DNA from: Xenorhabdus indica
GTDB lineage: Bacteria; Pseudomonadota; Gammaproteobacteria; Enterobacterales; Enterobacteriaceae
Length of the DNA: 64,000 nt
Assembly: GCF_014467235.1 (NCBI RefSeq)
Contig: NZ_NKHP01000014.1
Location: 1 to 64,000, forward strand
Reading direction: 5' to 3'
Position numbers and translations under genes: made by a program. The notes under the pieces were generated by a model, which saw only the letters and a list, made by a program, of their open reading frames with translations, was not told the origin of the DNA and did not search any database. This document shows, one piece after another, positions 1-8,668 of the stretch. Every line of letters starts with the position of its first letter. Within the stretch, counting starts at the first letter, position 1.

Positions 1-50
1 AACAGCGCGTTTCCTTTCTTTAATTTTGTGAGGTGCTTTTTCACTGACAT
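1..50 (-). CDS. 5' end of an unidentified gene, cut by the window edge
   Basis: On the minus strand an ATG at 50 opens a frame (MSVKKHLTKLKKGNA...) that runs off the window without a stop. It is preceded by AGGGAGA about seven bases upstream, a good ribosome binding site. Only 16 codons are visible, lysine-rich, so no family can be named. A chance ATG after a purine run cannot be excluded. Confidence 0.35.
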   Translation of the reverse strand, partial: MSVKKHLTKLKKGNAL

Positions 51-1185
51 ATTCTGTCTCCCTGAGATGATGGAATGTTATGAAATAGGCTATCCCGCCT
101 GATAACAACGCAGGCCATAACATTCAGGCACAAGATTTAAATCTAACTCACATTGTCTCCGACAAATTGGTTAATTAAGGACGCAATATGCTGTTTTACG
201 ATAATTTGAAGGGACTTTGCTTTCTAAATATATCGGTTAATTCGTGGTGAATAAAATGAGGGGAATAATAAATAACGAATGAGTAAAGACCAAACTAAAT
301 CAAGTAAAATAAAAAATGGCATTCAGCAATAACAGCGTAAAAAGTTAAAATGATTGCTGTTGAAGAATAATATTCTGAGATGGCGTATATAACTAGTGTA
401 TCGAACTGCTTGATATTTATCCATAAAAGGAGTTTTTTTCGTAACATAATGAAGTAAAAATAAAAAATTAGGCAACGGTTTTGACAAAAGTATGATCATT
501 TTAATTTCATGAACTCGATCACAAAAAAGTTATTTTTAGATATGAGATTTTTTATTTTCTGTCTTTTTTTGATAAAAAAGAGTGTAGTAATGAATGAAAT
601 ATTTTCATTGAATATATAAATATCAGCCATTCATTCAAATAAAAGTAAATATTGCGATGAGATCAGTCCTAAATGGAAATAGCCGAATTAATATTTGGCT
701 AATTGAGCAATATAAGGATTAAGTCAATCCAAATAACTCAGATTTATTAGACAACTGACTGGATTTCAAAGGGCCGTTTTCTGCTCTAACAGTGATAGTC
801 ATTTACTTTCCCATTATTCTATAATTTCCTGTTTTTCTTTCAGGTCGTCATAGCGATCATAGTGTTTGGTTGAGACGCCGGGTTTTTTATGGTTTTGCAA
901 CCTATCTCTCATCTCAGAACTGATCCCCATCTCTCCTGTAAATCTAATATTTCACTTGCAGATTCACACAATGGAATTACGTGGTAATCACCGTTGCTCA
1001 AGCCCAATGCATTATCGAAGATATCAATCCTCGCCGTCCACAAAATCCAAGATTTCTACCTATGTCGGAAATATCTATGATTCATATTGTTCTCCGCAAC
1101 CATGCAACCATACAGGTAAACTGCTAGGATATGGAGATCTTTAGTGGGTGTTTCATCCAAATTAGTCGGAGGTAAGTTATCGGGA
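51..1185. other. Gene-poor AT-rich stretch, possibly decayed
   Basis: More than 1.1 kb without a convincing gene. The longest frame (866-1144, TTG start) has no ribosome site and unlikely composition. Between about 950 and 1140 a different plus frame reads protein-like for some 50 codons before stops, which may be the debris of a gene, but I recognise no family in it. No clear terminator or promoter was identified. Confidence 0.4.
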
Positions 1186-2373
1186 TTAAGAGGATGTTAT
1201 CACTGTCCGTTTTTTAAATATCAAATGTGCAATAATCCCGCCAACCAATCCCCAAAATGCTGAGCTGATCCCCAGTAAATTTGCTCCTGATGCTGTGATT
1301 AGAAAACAAATAATGGCGGCATCCCTTGTAGATTCATTTTTGATTGCCAGATTTAAACTATTTGTAAAAGTACCAAGGAGGGCTAATCCGGCCAAAATCT
1401 TTATAAATGGAGTTGGAAAAGCGTTAAATAAATAGAAGATGGCTCCACCAAAAATGCCTGCCAGTACATAGAAAAAACCAGCACTCACAGCGGCAATATA
1501 CCGTTTATCCCGATCTGGGTGGACATCATTTCCCATGCAAATGGCTGCTGAAATTGCGGCAATGCAAATACTGAATCCCCCAAAAGGTGTCAGAATAATG
1601 GTTACTAATGATGTCCAAATAAGTAATTTTGATGTGCGAGATGGATATCCCGCCGCCTGTAGAGTAGCAATCCCCGGTGCATTTTGGGATGCCATCGTGA
1701 CGATAAAAAATGGAATGCCTACACCAATAAGTGTGGTTGCGCTAAATTGTGGCATGACAAATTTAGGCATGGAGAACATGATGCTTTCACCTGCCAAATT
1801 TAAATTGCCGCTGAGGATACAGAGAATAACCCCTGCCGCAAGTGTTGAAATTATTGCGTATAACGGAAAGTAGCGGCGGAAAATTAAGTAAATAAGTAGC
1901 ATGATGCCACAAAGCCAAAAGTTGGATTGTAGTATTGCAAAGGCATCCAAACCGAAGCGGAGTAATATTCCGGCAAGCATTGCGGCCGCGATGGAATGCG
2001 GGATGTAGTTCATCAGTTTGGCAAATAGCCCAGTGATACCGCATATCAACATTAATGTTGAAGCGAAGATGAAAATACCAATGGCTTCATTGACAGAAGT
2101 ATTCGGAAAATGTGTCGCCAACAATGCAATTCCCGGTGTTGACCAGGCCGTTAAAATGGGAGTGCGGTAATAAAGTGATAACGCAATTGTTGAGATTCCC
2201 ATCCCAATACCGAGCGTAACTAGCCAGGCACCAATTTGTGATGATTCGACACCAATCGTTGTCAATGCTTGGAGAATTATTGCAACTGAACTAGCATAAC
2301 TAACTAATACCGCAACAAAACCTGTAACAAGCGTTGCTGGTGAAAAATCTCTAAAAAATGATTGCTTAGGCAT
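1186..2373 (-). CDS. ydcO: BenE/YdcO-family inner-membrane transporter
   Basis: A 395-residue, very hydrophobic protein with about eleven or twelve membrane segments, matching the BenE family (benzoate/H+ symporter and E. coli YdcO, about 390 residues). Family-like stretches include the N-terminal Ser-rich helix followed by an 'STPGIALL' turn near residue 77 and small-residue helices rich in Gly/Ala. It is divergently arranged with an XRE-cupin regulator of the YdcN type, the same pairing as E. coli ydcO-ydcN, which supports the assignment and suggests regulation by that neighbour. The substrate is not known for YdcO; benzoate transport is established only for other family members, and no benzoate catabolic genes are nearby. 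Confidence 0.8.
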   Translation of the reverse strand: MPKQSFFRDFSPATLVTGFVAVLVSYASSVAIILQALTTIGVESSQIGAWLVTLGIGMGISTIALSLYYRTPILTAWSTPGIALLATHFPNTSVNEAIGIFIFASTLMLICGITGLFAKLMNYIPHSIAAAMLAGILLRFGLDAFAILQSNFWLCGIMLLIYLIFRRYFPLYAIISTLAAGVILCILSGNLNLAGESIMFSMPKFVMPQFSATTLIGVGIPFFIVTMASQNAPGIATLQAAGYPSRTSKLLIWTSLVTIILTPFGGFSICIAAISAAICMGNDVHPDRDKRYIAAVSAGFFYVLAGIFGGAIFYLFNAFPTPFIKILAGLALLGTFTNSLNLAIKNESTRDAAIICFLITASGANLLGISSAFWGLVGGIIAHLIFKKRTVITSS

Positions 2374-2469
2374 ACGATATTACCTATCGGATGTTATAAC
2401 GGACGATGGTGAGAATATCACCGTCTGTTTTAGCATTCAACCCAATGTATTTATTTTGAGAAGGCACCA

Positions 2470-3045
2470 ATGAGTGATATCACACCGAAAATTGCCGAAA
2501 AATTTAAGTCATTAAGAGCTTATCGAGGGGTAAGTCTCAGTCAGGCGGCTAAACTGACGGGAGTTAGTAAGGCGATGCTTGGGCAAATTGAACGCGGTCA
2601 ATCAAGCCCGACGATTTCTACACTGTGGAAAATTGCAACAGGTTTTAATGTCGCCTTTTCAACCTTTTTGGAGGGCACAGAGCCTCAGCTTCAGCCTGTA
2701 TTACATCGATTTAATGAATTACCAATCTTTGAACAAAACAATTCAGGTATGCGAGTAACACCACTGATCCCCTTTGATGATGAATTTTTCATCGATTTAT
2801 TCAAAATAGAATTGTTACCGGGGGCTTCAAGTGAATCTTCTCCTCATGAAATTGGGATGGTGGAGCATGTTATTGTGCTCAGTGGAGTGTTAGATCTGCG
2901 TATTAATGACACCTGGCATAAAATTTCAGCAGGTGAATCAATGCGTTTTCATGCCAGTTGTAACCATGCTTATGCTAATTCAGGTGATGATATTGTCGTT
3001 ATCCATAACCTCATTCATTACCCACATCACTCATTACCTACATAA
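2470..3045 (+). CDS. sutR: XRE-family regulator with cupin domain (YdcN/SutR-like)
   Basis: A 191-residue two-domain regulator. Residues about 8-65 form a helix-turn-helix of the Cro/CI type (SLSQAAKLTGVSKAMLGQIE, then SSPTISTLWKIA). Residues about 110-180 form a small cupin beta-barrel with a 'HEIGMVEHVIVLSGVL' strand and a 'GESMRFHASCNHAYAN' strand. This layout and length fit E. coli YdcN (SutR, described as a regulator of sulfur utilisation). A ribosome site (GAGAAGG) precedes the ATG. The divergent ydcO-like gene 96 bp away is the obvious target. The sulfone monooxygenase gene sfnG 4 kb downstream fits a sulfur theme, but a regulatory link is inference. Confidence 0.8.
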   Translation: MSDITPKIAEKFKSLRAYRGVSLSQAAKLTGVSKAMLGQIERGQSSPTISTLWKIATGFNVAFSTFLEGTEPQLQPVLHRFNELPIFEQNNSGMRVTPLIPFDDEFFIDLFKIELLPGASSESSPHEIGMVEHVIVLSGVLDLRINDTWHKISAGESMRFHASCNHAYANSGDDIVVIHNLIHYPHHSLPT

Positions 3046-3088
3046 TTACCTGAAAGAGTTGGCGTACAGATTGCTCATACAGATGTTA

Positions 3089-3112
3089 ATATGGCGATTT
3101 AAATCGCCATAT
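3089..3112 (+). terminator. 24-bp perfect palindrome after the sutR-like gene
   Basis: The two arms ATATGGCGATTT and AAATCGCCATAT form a perfect inverted repeat 43 bp after the stop codon. It may act as a terminator hairpin, but only a short mixed T run follows, so termination is not certain. Confidence 0.4.
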
Positions 3113-3311
3113 CTTAACGTTATCTCATTTATTAAAAAAACTAAAGTGTGAAAATAAAATAAACAAAATTGTTAATGCTTGATATAAGCAGGAAATATAA
3201 TTTCCTTGACAACGACTAACTGCTGGCGATATTAATTTATAATATGGTAAAAAATCTGAAATATTCATCTGATATATATCTATATCTACCCAATCAGATT
3301 TAAAATTACAG

Positions 3312-3364
3312 CATATATATTTTATGGATTTCAAGATGCAACTTGAAAGACGACGGGTATATAG
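3312..3364 (+). repeat. Interspersed palindromic repeat, fullest copy (A)
   Basis: Contains TTTCAAGATGCAACTTGAAA as an internal inverted repeat and ends in GACGGGTATA. Related copies lie at 8631-8666, 21391-21409 (half) and 21491-21524. It ends 22 bp before the acetolactate decarboxylase start codon, so it may form part of that gene's leader or promoter region. The rest of the 3046-3386 gap is AT-rich and empty. Confidence 0.65.
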
Positions 3365-3386
3365 CAAGTAGCAAGAGAGAGGGCAT

Positions 3387-4019
3387 ATGAATAGCCGAAT
3401 AATACATCAGTATTCCACTATACATGCTTTGATGTCTGGTGTTTTTGATGGAATGTTTACAATATCGGAAATCAGTCAAGGTGGCTCATTTGGTATTGGC
3501 TACTTACATGCACTCGCAGGTGAAATGATTGCACTGGATGATACTTTTTTTGAAATTCAGGGAGAGGGGAATGTGCGCCGTTTCTATGCTCACGAGCAGT
3601 TGCCATTCGCACAGTTGACATATTTCAATCCTAATGAGCAGTTTCCTGTTGCGAATATCAACAAAAAATCTCTTTATTCCGAATTATCCACTCAGGTAAA
3701 TATTGATAATATTTTTGTTGCGATAAAGATTGAAGGTAATTTTAAAAATATCCGGTTTCGTCGTATGAATTGCCAGGAAAAACCCTTTATTGAAGCAGTT
3801 ACAAAACAATCCGAAGAGACATTACATGATATCTGCGGTGTGATGGTTGGGTTTTGGACACCAGATATCTTTCACGGTGTTTCTGTTGCAGAGTTTCACA
3901 TTCATTTTATCGATGACACCCGGACAAATGGCGGGCACGTTATTGATTTTGAATTACATAATGGTCTTTTAAGTTACGAGTTAAAACAAGATATAAAAAT
4001 CCATCTGCCAGATAAATAG
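3387..4019 (+). CDS. budA: Alpha-acetolactate decarboxylase
   Basis: Converts (S)-alpha-acetolactate to acetoin plus CO2 in the cytoplasm. The 210-residue product carries the family hallmarks: 'STIHALMSGVFDGMFTISE' at the N-terminus, 'GGSFGIGYLHALAGEMIALD' around residue 35, and the metal site 'AEFHIHFIDDTRTNGGHVIDFE' near residue 175, where the HxH pair and the later His are the zinc ligands known from the Bacillus enzyme. It is shorter than typical BudA/AlsD (about 235-260 residues), mainly at the ends. A GAGAGAGGG ribosome site sits before the ATG. No acetolactate synthase (budB) or acetoin reductase (budC) lies beside it, so substrate would have to come from the branched-chain amino acid synthases encoded elsewhere. 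Confidence 0.85.
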   Translation: MNSRIIHQYSTIHALMSGVFDGMFTISEISQGGSFGIGYLHALAGEMIALDDTFFEIQGEGNVRRFYAHEQLPFAQLTYFNPNEQFPVANINKKSLYSELSTQVNIDNIFVAIKIEGNFKNIRFRRMNCQEKPFIEAVTKQSEETLHDICGVMVGFWTPDIFHGVSVAEFHIHFIDDTRTNGGHVIDFELHNGLLSYELKQDIKIHLPDK

Positions 4020-4146
4020 TGTATATCTTAATGCCGACCTCATATTATTAGAAAAGCTGAAGAATGATCAGGAGCCTGTAGAAAAATGATATTTTTTATT
4101 CTCATTTAAGGCAGGGAAAGAGTAACTTCAATCCCTGCTCTGGATA

Positions 4147-5145
4147 TCAGTTACTTGTTTTTAAGACACTTGAATATTCTACCGGAACCCATTTATATCC
4201 CTGTTTTTCTTTACGAATATGTCCAATACCCGGAAAGGGTAAGTGGGCACCGCCAATTAACCATTGTTGATGTGAGGCTTCTTCAAAAATAGATTTACGT
4301 GCTTCAATGGCTTTATTGTTATCTACATCGAATTCAATAGAAACTTCGGGGTGTGTCAGTTGTACTGCATGAAAATGTACAATATCACCCAAAATCAACA
4401 TATGACTTTTGCCTGAATGTACCAGGTATGAAGTATGACCGGGTGTATGGCCAAAAGTGGATATTGCTTTGATGCCGGAAATAACCTCTTCTCCACTTTT
4501 AAAAGTATGAAATGCCTTTGCAGCAATATACGGTGCTACAGCTTTTTGAACCATGTTAGCGAATGACTGATTTTTTTCTGAAGTTGAAGCTACAAGCTGA
4601 GGGTTCAACCTGAAATTATTTTCTTCCTCAGAAATATATACAGTCGCATTCGGGAATATGGCTTTACCCTCCGGTGAAGTAATGCCACAAGCATGGTCTG
4701 GGTGCATATGTGTCAGTAATATGGCTTTTACTTCTTCTGGTTGATAACCCGCAGAACGGATATTATTAATAATATTTCCCGCTGTGTATCCAAAGCAGTG
4801 GCTACTGCCTGCATCAATTAATACCAACCCTTCTTTGGTATTGACAAGATAAGCATTTATCGCTGTCTGAATGCCCTCTTTATTTTCAATCTGGAACATT
4901 CGTGCGATCAGTGCCTGAATATTTTTTTCATCAAGACCTTTGAGTAAAGAAGGGGAAAGATCGATGTGTCCATCATAAACAGCGGTAACCGTGAAATCAC
5001 CAACGAGATGATGATAATAACCAGGAACCTGATTTGCAGGTTGTTCAGCAAATGTTGTCGAAGCGGTGGACATTGTAGAAGTTGCCATCACTCCTGCGAG
5101 TGTCAATGTAATAGCTAGATATGATTTCTTAAAAATATTTTTCAT
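4147..5145 (-). CDS. Exported metallo-beta-lactamase-fold hydrolase
   Basis: A 332-residue protein with an N-terminal signal peptide (charged MKNIFKK, hydrophobic core, likely cleavage near residue 33 after 'STTFA'), then a metallo-beta-lactamase domain. The metal motif HxHxDH is complete at His146-His148-Asp150-His151 (THMHPDHACG). A second ligand loop, 'STFGHTPGHTSYLV', and an Asp in 'HMLILGDIVHFH' follow, the arrangement of the dinuclear zinc lactonase-like branch. It is probably periplasmic. The family includes N-acyl homoserine lactonases and other ester or lactone hydrolases; the substrate here cannot be told from sequence. It is separated by 308 bp from soxR and appears to be a single-gene unit. 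Confidence 0.8.
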   Translation of the reverse strand: MKNIFKKSYLAITLTLAGVMATSTMSTASTTFAEQPANQVPGYYHHLVGDFTVTAVYDGHIDLSPSLLKGLDEKNIQALIARMFQIENKEGIQTAINAYLVNTKEGLVLIDAGSSHCFGYTAGNIINNIRSAGYQPEEVKAILLTHMHPDHACGITSPEGKAIFPNATVYISEEENNFRLNPQLVASTSEKNQSFANMVQKAVAPYIAAKAFHTFKSGEEVISGIKAISTFGHTPGHTSYLVHSGKSHMLILGDIVHFHAVQLTHPEVSIEFDVDNNKAIEARKSIFEEASHQQWLIGGAHLPFPGIGHIRKEKQGYKWVPVEYSSVLKTSN

Positions 5146-5453
5146 TAAATACTCCAGAAATTAAGGGAATAAAATAACTATAATTTATCAGTGTTATGAA
5201 AAATAAATTAATTAATGAAAAATAGGATGGATACAGATTAAATGTTGATAAGTTAATAATTGATTGAATGATATAAGATAAAAAAATAGATAACACGATA
5301 TTATGGTGTCAAAAAAACATCTGCTTCCCTTAAAAAGGATTAAATAAATTTTAATAAGTAATTCTCAGAAACAGTCTTTATTCATTTTTTTGTAATCTCA
5401 TAAAATGAGGTTGTCAGATTAATTTAAATTAATGTTGAGATAGTGGCTTATTC
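5146..5453. other. AT-rich intergenic region
   Basis: About 308 bp between the metallo-hydrolase start and the soxR stop. It is strongly AT-rich and presumably holds the promoter of the metallo-hydrolase gene; no gene, repeat or clear hairpin was seen. Confidence 0.4.
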
Positions 5454-5912
5454 TTATTGCAATAAAATCCTTGGCCCTGCTCCTTTTTCTCCCAATATAT
5501 CATTTGGGTTGCGTAGCGGGCACTCTGTCAGTGAAAGGCATCCACAACCGATGCAACTGTCCAGATTATCGCGTAACTGGGTTAGCTTTGTGATACGTTG
5601 ATCCAGCATATCCCGCCATTGTGAAGAGAGCATACGCCATTGTTCTGCCGTTAGTTTGCTGTTGGGTGGAAATTGACTCAATATTTTCTGTATTTCTTTC
5701 AAAGGAATACCTGTACTTTGTGCAACTTTGATAATCGCGATATAACGCAGAACAATGGCAGGAAAACGACGCTGATTTCCCTGGTTACGTGAGCTTTTGA
5801 TTAACCCTTTTGACTCATAAAAATGAAGTGTTGATATAGCAACTCCACTACGTTTTGCTACTTCTCCGATGGTTAAAGCTCTATTAAAATCAATGTCTTT
5901 ATCTTTCGCCAT
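5454..5912 (-). CDS. soxR: Redox-sensing MerR-family activator SoxR
   Basis: A 152-residue transcription factor that senses redox-cycling compounds through a [2Fe-2S] cluster. The MerR helix-turn-helix ([20 protein letters not shown]) covers residues about 13-32, followed by the dimerisation helix, and the cluster-binding pattern CX2CXCX5C is complete at Cys120, 123, 125 and 131. The open frame extends upstream to 5969, but the start at 5912 (MAKDKD) gives the usual family length, and the upstream part lies inside the SoxR operator, so 5912 is chosen. In E. coli the divergent neighbour is soxS; here no soxS is present. Adjacent 3' gene is the metallo-hydrolase. Confidence 0.92.
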   Translation of the reverse strand: MAKDKDIDFNRALTIGEVAKRSGVAISTLHFYESKGLIKSSRNQGNQRRFPAIVLRYIAIIKVAQSTGIPLKEIQKILSQFPPNSKLTAEQWRMLSSQWRDMLDQRITKLTQLRDNLDSCIGCGCLSLTECPLRNPNDILGEKGAGPRILLQ

Positions 5913-5917
5913 TTCAG

Positions 5918-5948
5918 TTGATCTCAAGTTAATTTGAGGTTTTATAGT
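5918..5948 (+). promoter_or_regulatory. SoxR-type promoter with long spacer, firing rightward
   Basis: An 18-bp dyad TCTCAAGTTAATTTGAGG (5922-5939) closely matches the E. coli soxS operator CCTCAAGTTAACTTGAGG. It sits between a -35-like TTGATC (5918-5923) and a -10-like TATAGT (5943-5948) with a 19-bp spacer, the hallmark of MerR/SoxR-activated promoters. The register and direction are those of the soxS promoter, away from soxR. The first thing downstream is a pseudogene remnant. Confidence 0.85.
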
Positions 5949-6001
5949 CATACCTGATATTTCTGTCAATTAGAAAAATATTCTTGTTGATTCGACATTC
6001 G

Positions 6002-6207
6002 CGTCTATTGACAGGTGAAAAAGTGAATCAGCAAGGTAAATATTTACAGGTGGAAGGGTCTGCGTTATTGTTTCCATCGGTTCAGAAAAATAGCCTCCCC
6101 TCTATTTTGATTTTGGCAGTTTTTCTGAAGATGCTCTTGATGTGCCTGCTCGTCAGGTAATGAGTTATGCCACTGTTGCAGGTATATCCGTTGCAGACAA
6201 CAAATAG
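6002..6207 (+). pseudogene. Remnant of a SsuD-like flavin-dependent monooxygenase
   Basis: Two pieces in different frames together read like the middle of an alkanesulfonate monooxygenase: 'RLLTGEKVNQQGKYLQVEGS' followed by 'ALLFPSVQ', then, one frameshift later, 'PPLYFDFGSFSEDALDVPAR'. In SsuD these correspond to the '...GETVDFNGKH...' and 'PPLYFGGSS' stretches, roughly residues 160-230 of about 380. The N-terminal half is missing, the body is frameshifted, and a stop closes it at 6207. A further short protein-like frame (6228-6317) follows, not recognised. Confidence 0.75.
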
Positions 6208-6442
6208 TCATAGTCCAACAATTGTTCTGTTAATACAGGGCCTTTTGGTGAGAGCGTTGGTGGTGCAGAGCGCCTGACCAAACAGGAACACCAAAAAGAT
6301 TACGTCAGTGCCAGTTAGTGAAGGTACTGATAAAGATTAACGTGTTACCAAAGGATGAAGGCTGAAAGGTTGCTGAGGCAATGGTATTGTTTGTATAAGC
6401 GACGGCATTGTTTTGCAAACGGGACGCTTCATAGAGCCAATC

Positions 6443-7543
6443 ATGACAACAGCATATTATCCCTATCCATTACAATTTGCTTATTGGGTGCCCAATGTTT
6501 CCGGCGGTCTGGTAGTCAGTAAAATTCCTCAGCGCACTCAGTGGGATGCACGATATAATCGGCGGTTAGCACAGATCGCCGAACACGCCGGATTTGATTA
6601 TGCCTTGACACAAATCCGTTTTACTGCCGGATATGGCGCCGAAAATCAGCACGAATCAGTAACTTTTTCTCAGGATTTGCTGGCGGCGACTGAAAAATTG
6701 AAAGTCATTGCCGCGTTGCTGCCCGGTCCCTGGAATCCTGCCCTGGCTGCCAAGCAGATAGCTACCATCAGCCACCTTTCCGGTGCTCGTATTGCCGTGA
6801 ATATTGTCAGTGGCTGGTTTCGCGGTGAGTTTAAGGCCATTGGTGAACCCTGGCTCGATCATGAAGAGCGCTATTTACGCTCTGAGGAATTTATTCGCTG
6901 TCTGCGGGGGATCTGGCAGGAAGAACAGTTCACTTTTGCCGGAGATTTTTATCGTTTTCGGAATTACAGCTTAAAACCGAAACCTCTTCATCCACAGCCG
7001 GAAATTTTTCAGGGAGGTAGCTCACGTGCCGCGCGGGACATGGCTGCACGGGTTTCTGACTGGTACTTCACTAACGGTAATAGTACAGAAGGTGTGCGTC
7101 AACAAATCGACGATATTCAGGTTAAATCCCGGCAAAACGGGCACTCAGTAAAAATTGGTATGAATGCGTTTGTGATTGCCAGAGACAGTGAGCAACAAGC
7201 GCGGCAGGTGCTGCAAGAGATTATTGATCACGCTGATGTGGATGCAGTGAAAGGTTTTCAGCATGAGACACAGAATGCGGGCTTGGCTTCACCGGAAAAA
7301 GAAGGGAACTGGGCGAAATCCAGCTTTGATGATTTGGTGCAGTATAATGATGGTTTTAAACCGAGGCTGATTGGTACACCGCAACAAATAGCTGAACGGA
7401 TTATCGACTATAAGAAAGTAGGCGTAGATCTATTGTTGCTAGGATTCCTCCATTGTCAGGAGGAGGTTGAATTCTTTGGACGAGAGGTTATCCCTCGTGT
7501 CCGGGTACTTGAACAACAGTTAACATCAGAGTTAAGAGCATGA
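6443..7543 (+). CDS. sfnG: FMNH2-dependent dimethyl sulfone monooxygenase
   Basis: A 366-residue bacterial-luciferase-like (LLM class) monooxygenase that oxidises dimethyl sulfone to methanesulfinate with reduced FMN, used for sulfur scavenging. The SfnG signature 'FAYWVPNVSGGLV' is at the N-terminus, followed by 'LPGPWNPALAAKQIATI', 'VNIVSGWFRGEFKAIGEPW', 'FQGGSSRAARDMAARVSDWY' and 'GNWAKSSFDDLVQYNDGFK', all diagnostic for the subfamily. The frame opens at 6413 but ATG 6443 (MTTAYYPYPLQFAYW) matches the family start better; its ribosome site is weak. It needs a flavin reductase, and the expected partner gene after it is broken. The SoxR-type promoter 500 bp upstream points at it, but through pseudogene debris. 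Confidence 0.88.
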   Translation: MTTAYYPYPLQFAYWVPNVSGGLVVSKIPQRTQWDARYNRRLAQIAEHAGFDYALTQIRFTAGYGAENQHESVTFSQDLLAATEKLKVIAALLPGPWNPALAAKQIATISHLSGARIAVNIVSGWFRGEFKAIGEPWLDHEERYLRSEEFIRCLRGIWQEEQFTFAGDFYRFRNYSLKPKPLHPQPEIFQGGSSRAARDMAARVSDWYFTNGNSTEGVRQQIDDIQVKSRQNGHSVKIGMNAFVIARDSEQQARQVLQEIIDHADVDAVKGFQHETQNAGLASPEKEGNWAKSSFDDLVQYNDGFKPRLIGTPQQIAERIIDYKKVGVDLLLLGFLHCQEEVEFFGREVIPRVRVLEQQLTSELRA

Positions 7544-7668
7544 AGAAACTACGGGTGGTGATCTGTGGCGATACCTTCTATGTCTCTGACAAAGAGGCTA
7601 ACCTTATGTCTGATAATATCGTGATCGGCATGGATATTGCCAAACACAAAAGTGCGGATTTTGGATAA
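7540..7668 (+). pseudogene. Chimeric 42-codon fragment: flavin-reductase-like start joined to a transposase-like start
   Basis: The ATG overlaps the sfnG stop (ATGA), the usual sign of translational coupling. The first 20 residues (MKKLRVVICGDTFYVSDKE) resemble the beginning of an MsuE-type NADPH:FMN reductase, the normal partner of SfnG. From the in-frame ATG at 7606, which has its own AGAGG site, the frame reads MSDNIVIGMDIAKHKSADFG, resembling the first residues of IS110-type transposases. It then stops. My reading is a reductase gene cut by an insertion that was later mostly lost; the family calls rest on very short matches. Confidence 0.45.
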
Positions 7669-7737
7669 CGATATGTATGATTGCTGTTTTTTCACGGGGA
7701 TGTGGATCATATAGTGGTTCACATCCCCAACATAAAA

Positions 7738-8595
7738 TCAAGCCGTTAAGCCAATCTGCTGATTATCAATCAGGCGTGTTTTTCCTAACCATGCCGCCAT
7801 CAGGATCACAGCCTTTTTGCTCTGTGATGTTAAAGGTTGCAAATTTTCTGCATCACGAATAAATATCTCATCCGGCATAAAACCTTCTTCTCGTAGATGA
7901 GTGGACATTATTTCAAGCAATTGTTCAATATCCCGTTCGCCATTTTTCAACCTTTCAGCCGCACATTGCATGACTTGGTTTAGCAGAGGTGCTACTTTTT
8001 TTTCTTCTGGAGACAGAAGATTGTTGCGTGAACTGAGTGCCAGCCCATTTTTATCGCGGACAATAGGTATGGAAACCAGAGTGATATCATAAGCCATGTC
8101 AGCAATCATCTTGCGGATAACCTGCAACTGCTGAAAATCTTTTTCACCGAAGTAAACCAGATCAGGCTGGATCAGATTGAACAGTTTGCTGACAACCGTG
8201 GTGACTCCACGGAAATGCCCCGGCCGGCTTGCACCTTCAAGCATATAAGAGAGTTCAGGTACTTCAACAAAAGTCTGTTTGCCGTTTAAGCCATTCGGAT
8301 ACATTTCGTTGACATTAGGTGCAAAAACCATCTCAACATTGCGGCGACTCAGTTTTTCACAATCTTCCTGTAGGGTTCGCGGGTAGTTGACTAAGTCATC
8401 TTCGCGATCAAATTGCATTGGATTGACAAAAATACTCACAATGACTACGTCAGCTTGGGCTTTGGCAGTATCAACCAGAGCCATATGACCATCGTGCAGA
8501 TTGCCCATTGTAGGCACAAAGGCAATTCGTTTTCCGGCCTGACGCCAACGACGGATTTCACGGCGTAAAATGGGGATTGTTTCTATAATCAGCAT
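7738..8595 (-). CDS. panC: Pantothenate synthetase
   Basis: Joins pantoate and beta-alanine with ATP to make pantothenate, the vitamin precursor of CoA, in the cytoplasm. The 285-residue length is typical. The nucleotide-binding HxGH-type signature is [10 protein letters not shown] at residues 28-37, and the KMSKS-like 'LSSRN' loop follows near residue 187; '[10 protein letters not shown]' is also conserved. An AAAGGAG ribosome site precedes the ATG. It lies downstream of panB on the same strand, separated by 73 bp that contain a repeat element. panD, which supplies beta-alanine and is nearby in E. coli, is not in the window. Confidence 0.97.
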   Translation of the reverse strand: MLIIETIPILRREIRRWRQAGKRIAFVPTMGNLHDGHMALVDTAKAQADVVIVSIFVNPMQFDREDDLVNYPRTLQEDCEKLSRRNVEMVFAPNVNEMYPNGLNGKQTFVEVPELSYMLEGASRPGHFRGVTTVVSKLFNLIQPDLVYFGEKDFQQLQVIRKMIADMAYDITLVSIPIVRDKNGLALSSRNNLLSPEEKKVAPLLNQVMQCAAERLKNGERDIEQLLEIMSTHLREEGFMPDEIFIRDAENLQPLTSQSKKAVILMAAWLGKTRLIDNQQIGLTA

Positions 8596-8630
8596 TGCTC
8601 TACTCCTTTATAATTGGCCGTCATGCTGTG

Positions 8631-8666
8631 TATACCCGTCATCTTTCTTGAAATCCATAGGGTATA
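8631..8666. repeat. Interspersed repeat copy B, between panB and panC
   Basis: TATACCCGTCATCTTTC followed by TTGAAATCCATAGGGTATA. This is the reverse complement of copy A at 3312-3364 with the central 'aagttgcatc' part removed. The ends form an inverted repeat (TATACCC / GGGTATA). It lies two bases beyond the panB stop codon. Confidence 0.7.
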
Positions 8667-8668
8667 GA

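Noticed and set aside
866..1144. 92-codon frame with TTG start
   Set aside because: No ribosome site, no family resemblance, unusual residue mix; read as non-coding or debris.
5913..5969. Longer N-terminus of SoxR
   Set aside because: Those 19 codons lie over the SoxR operator and are absent from the family.
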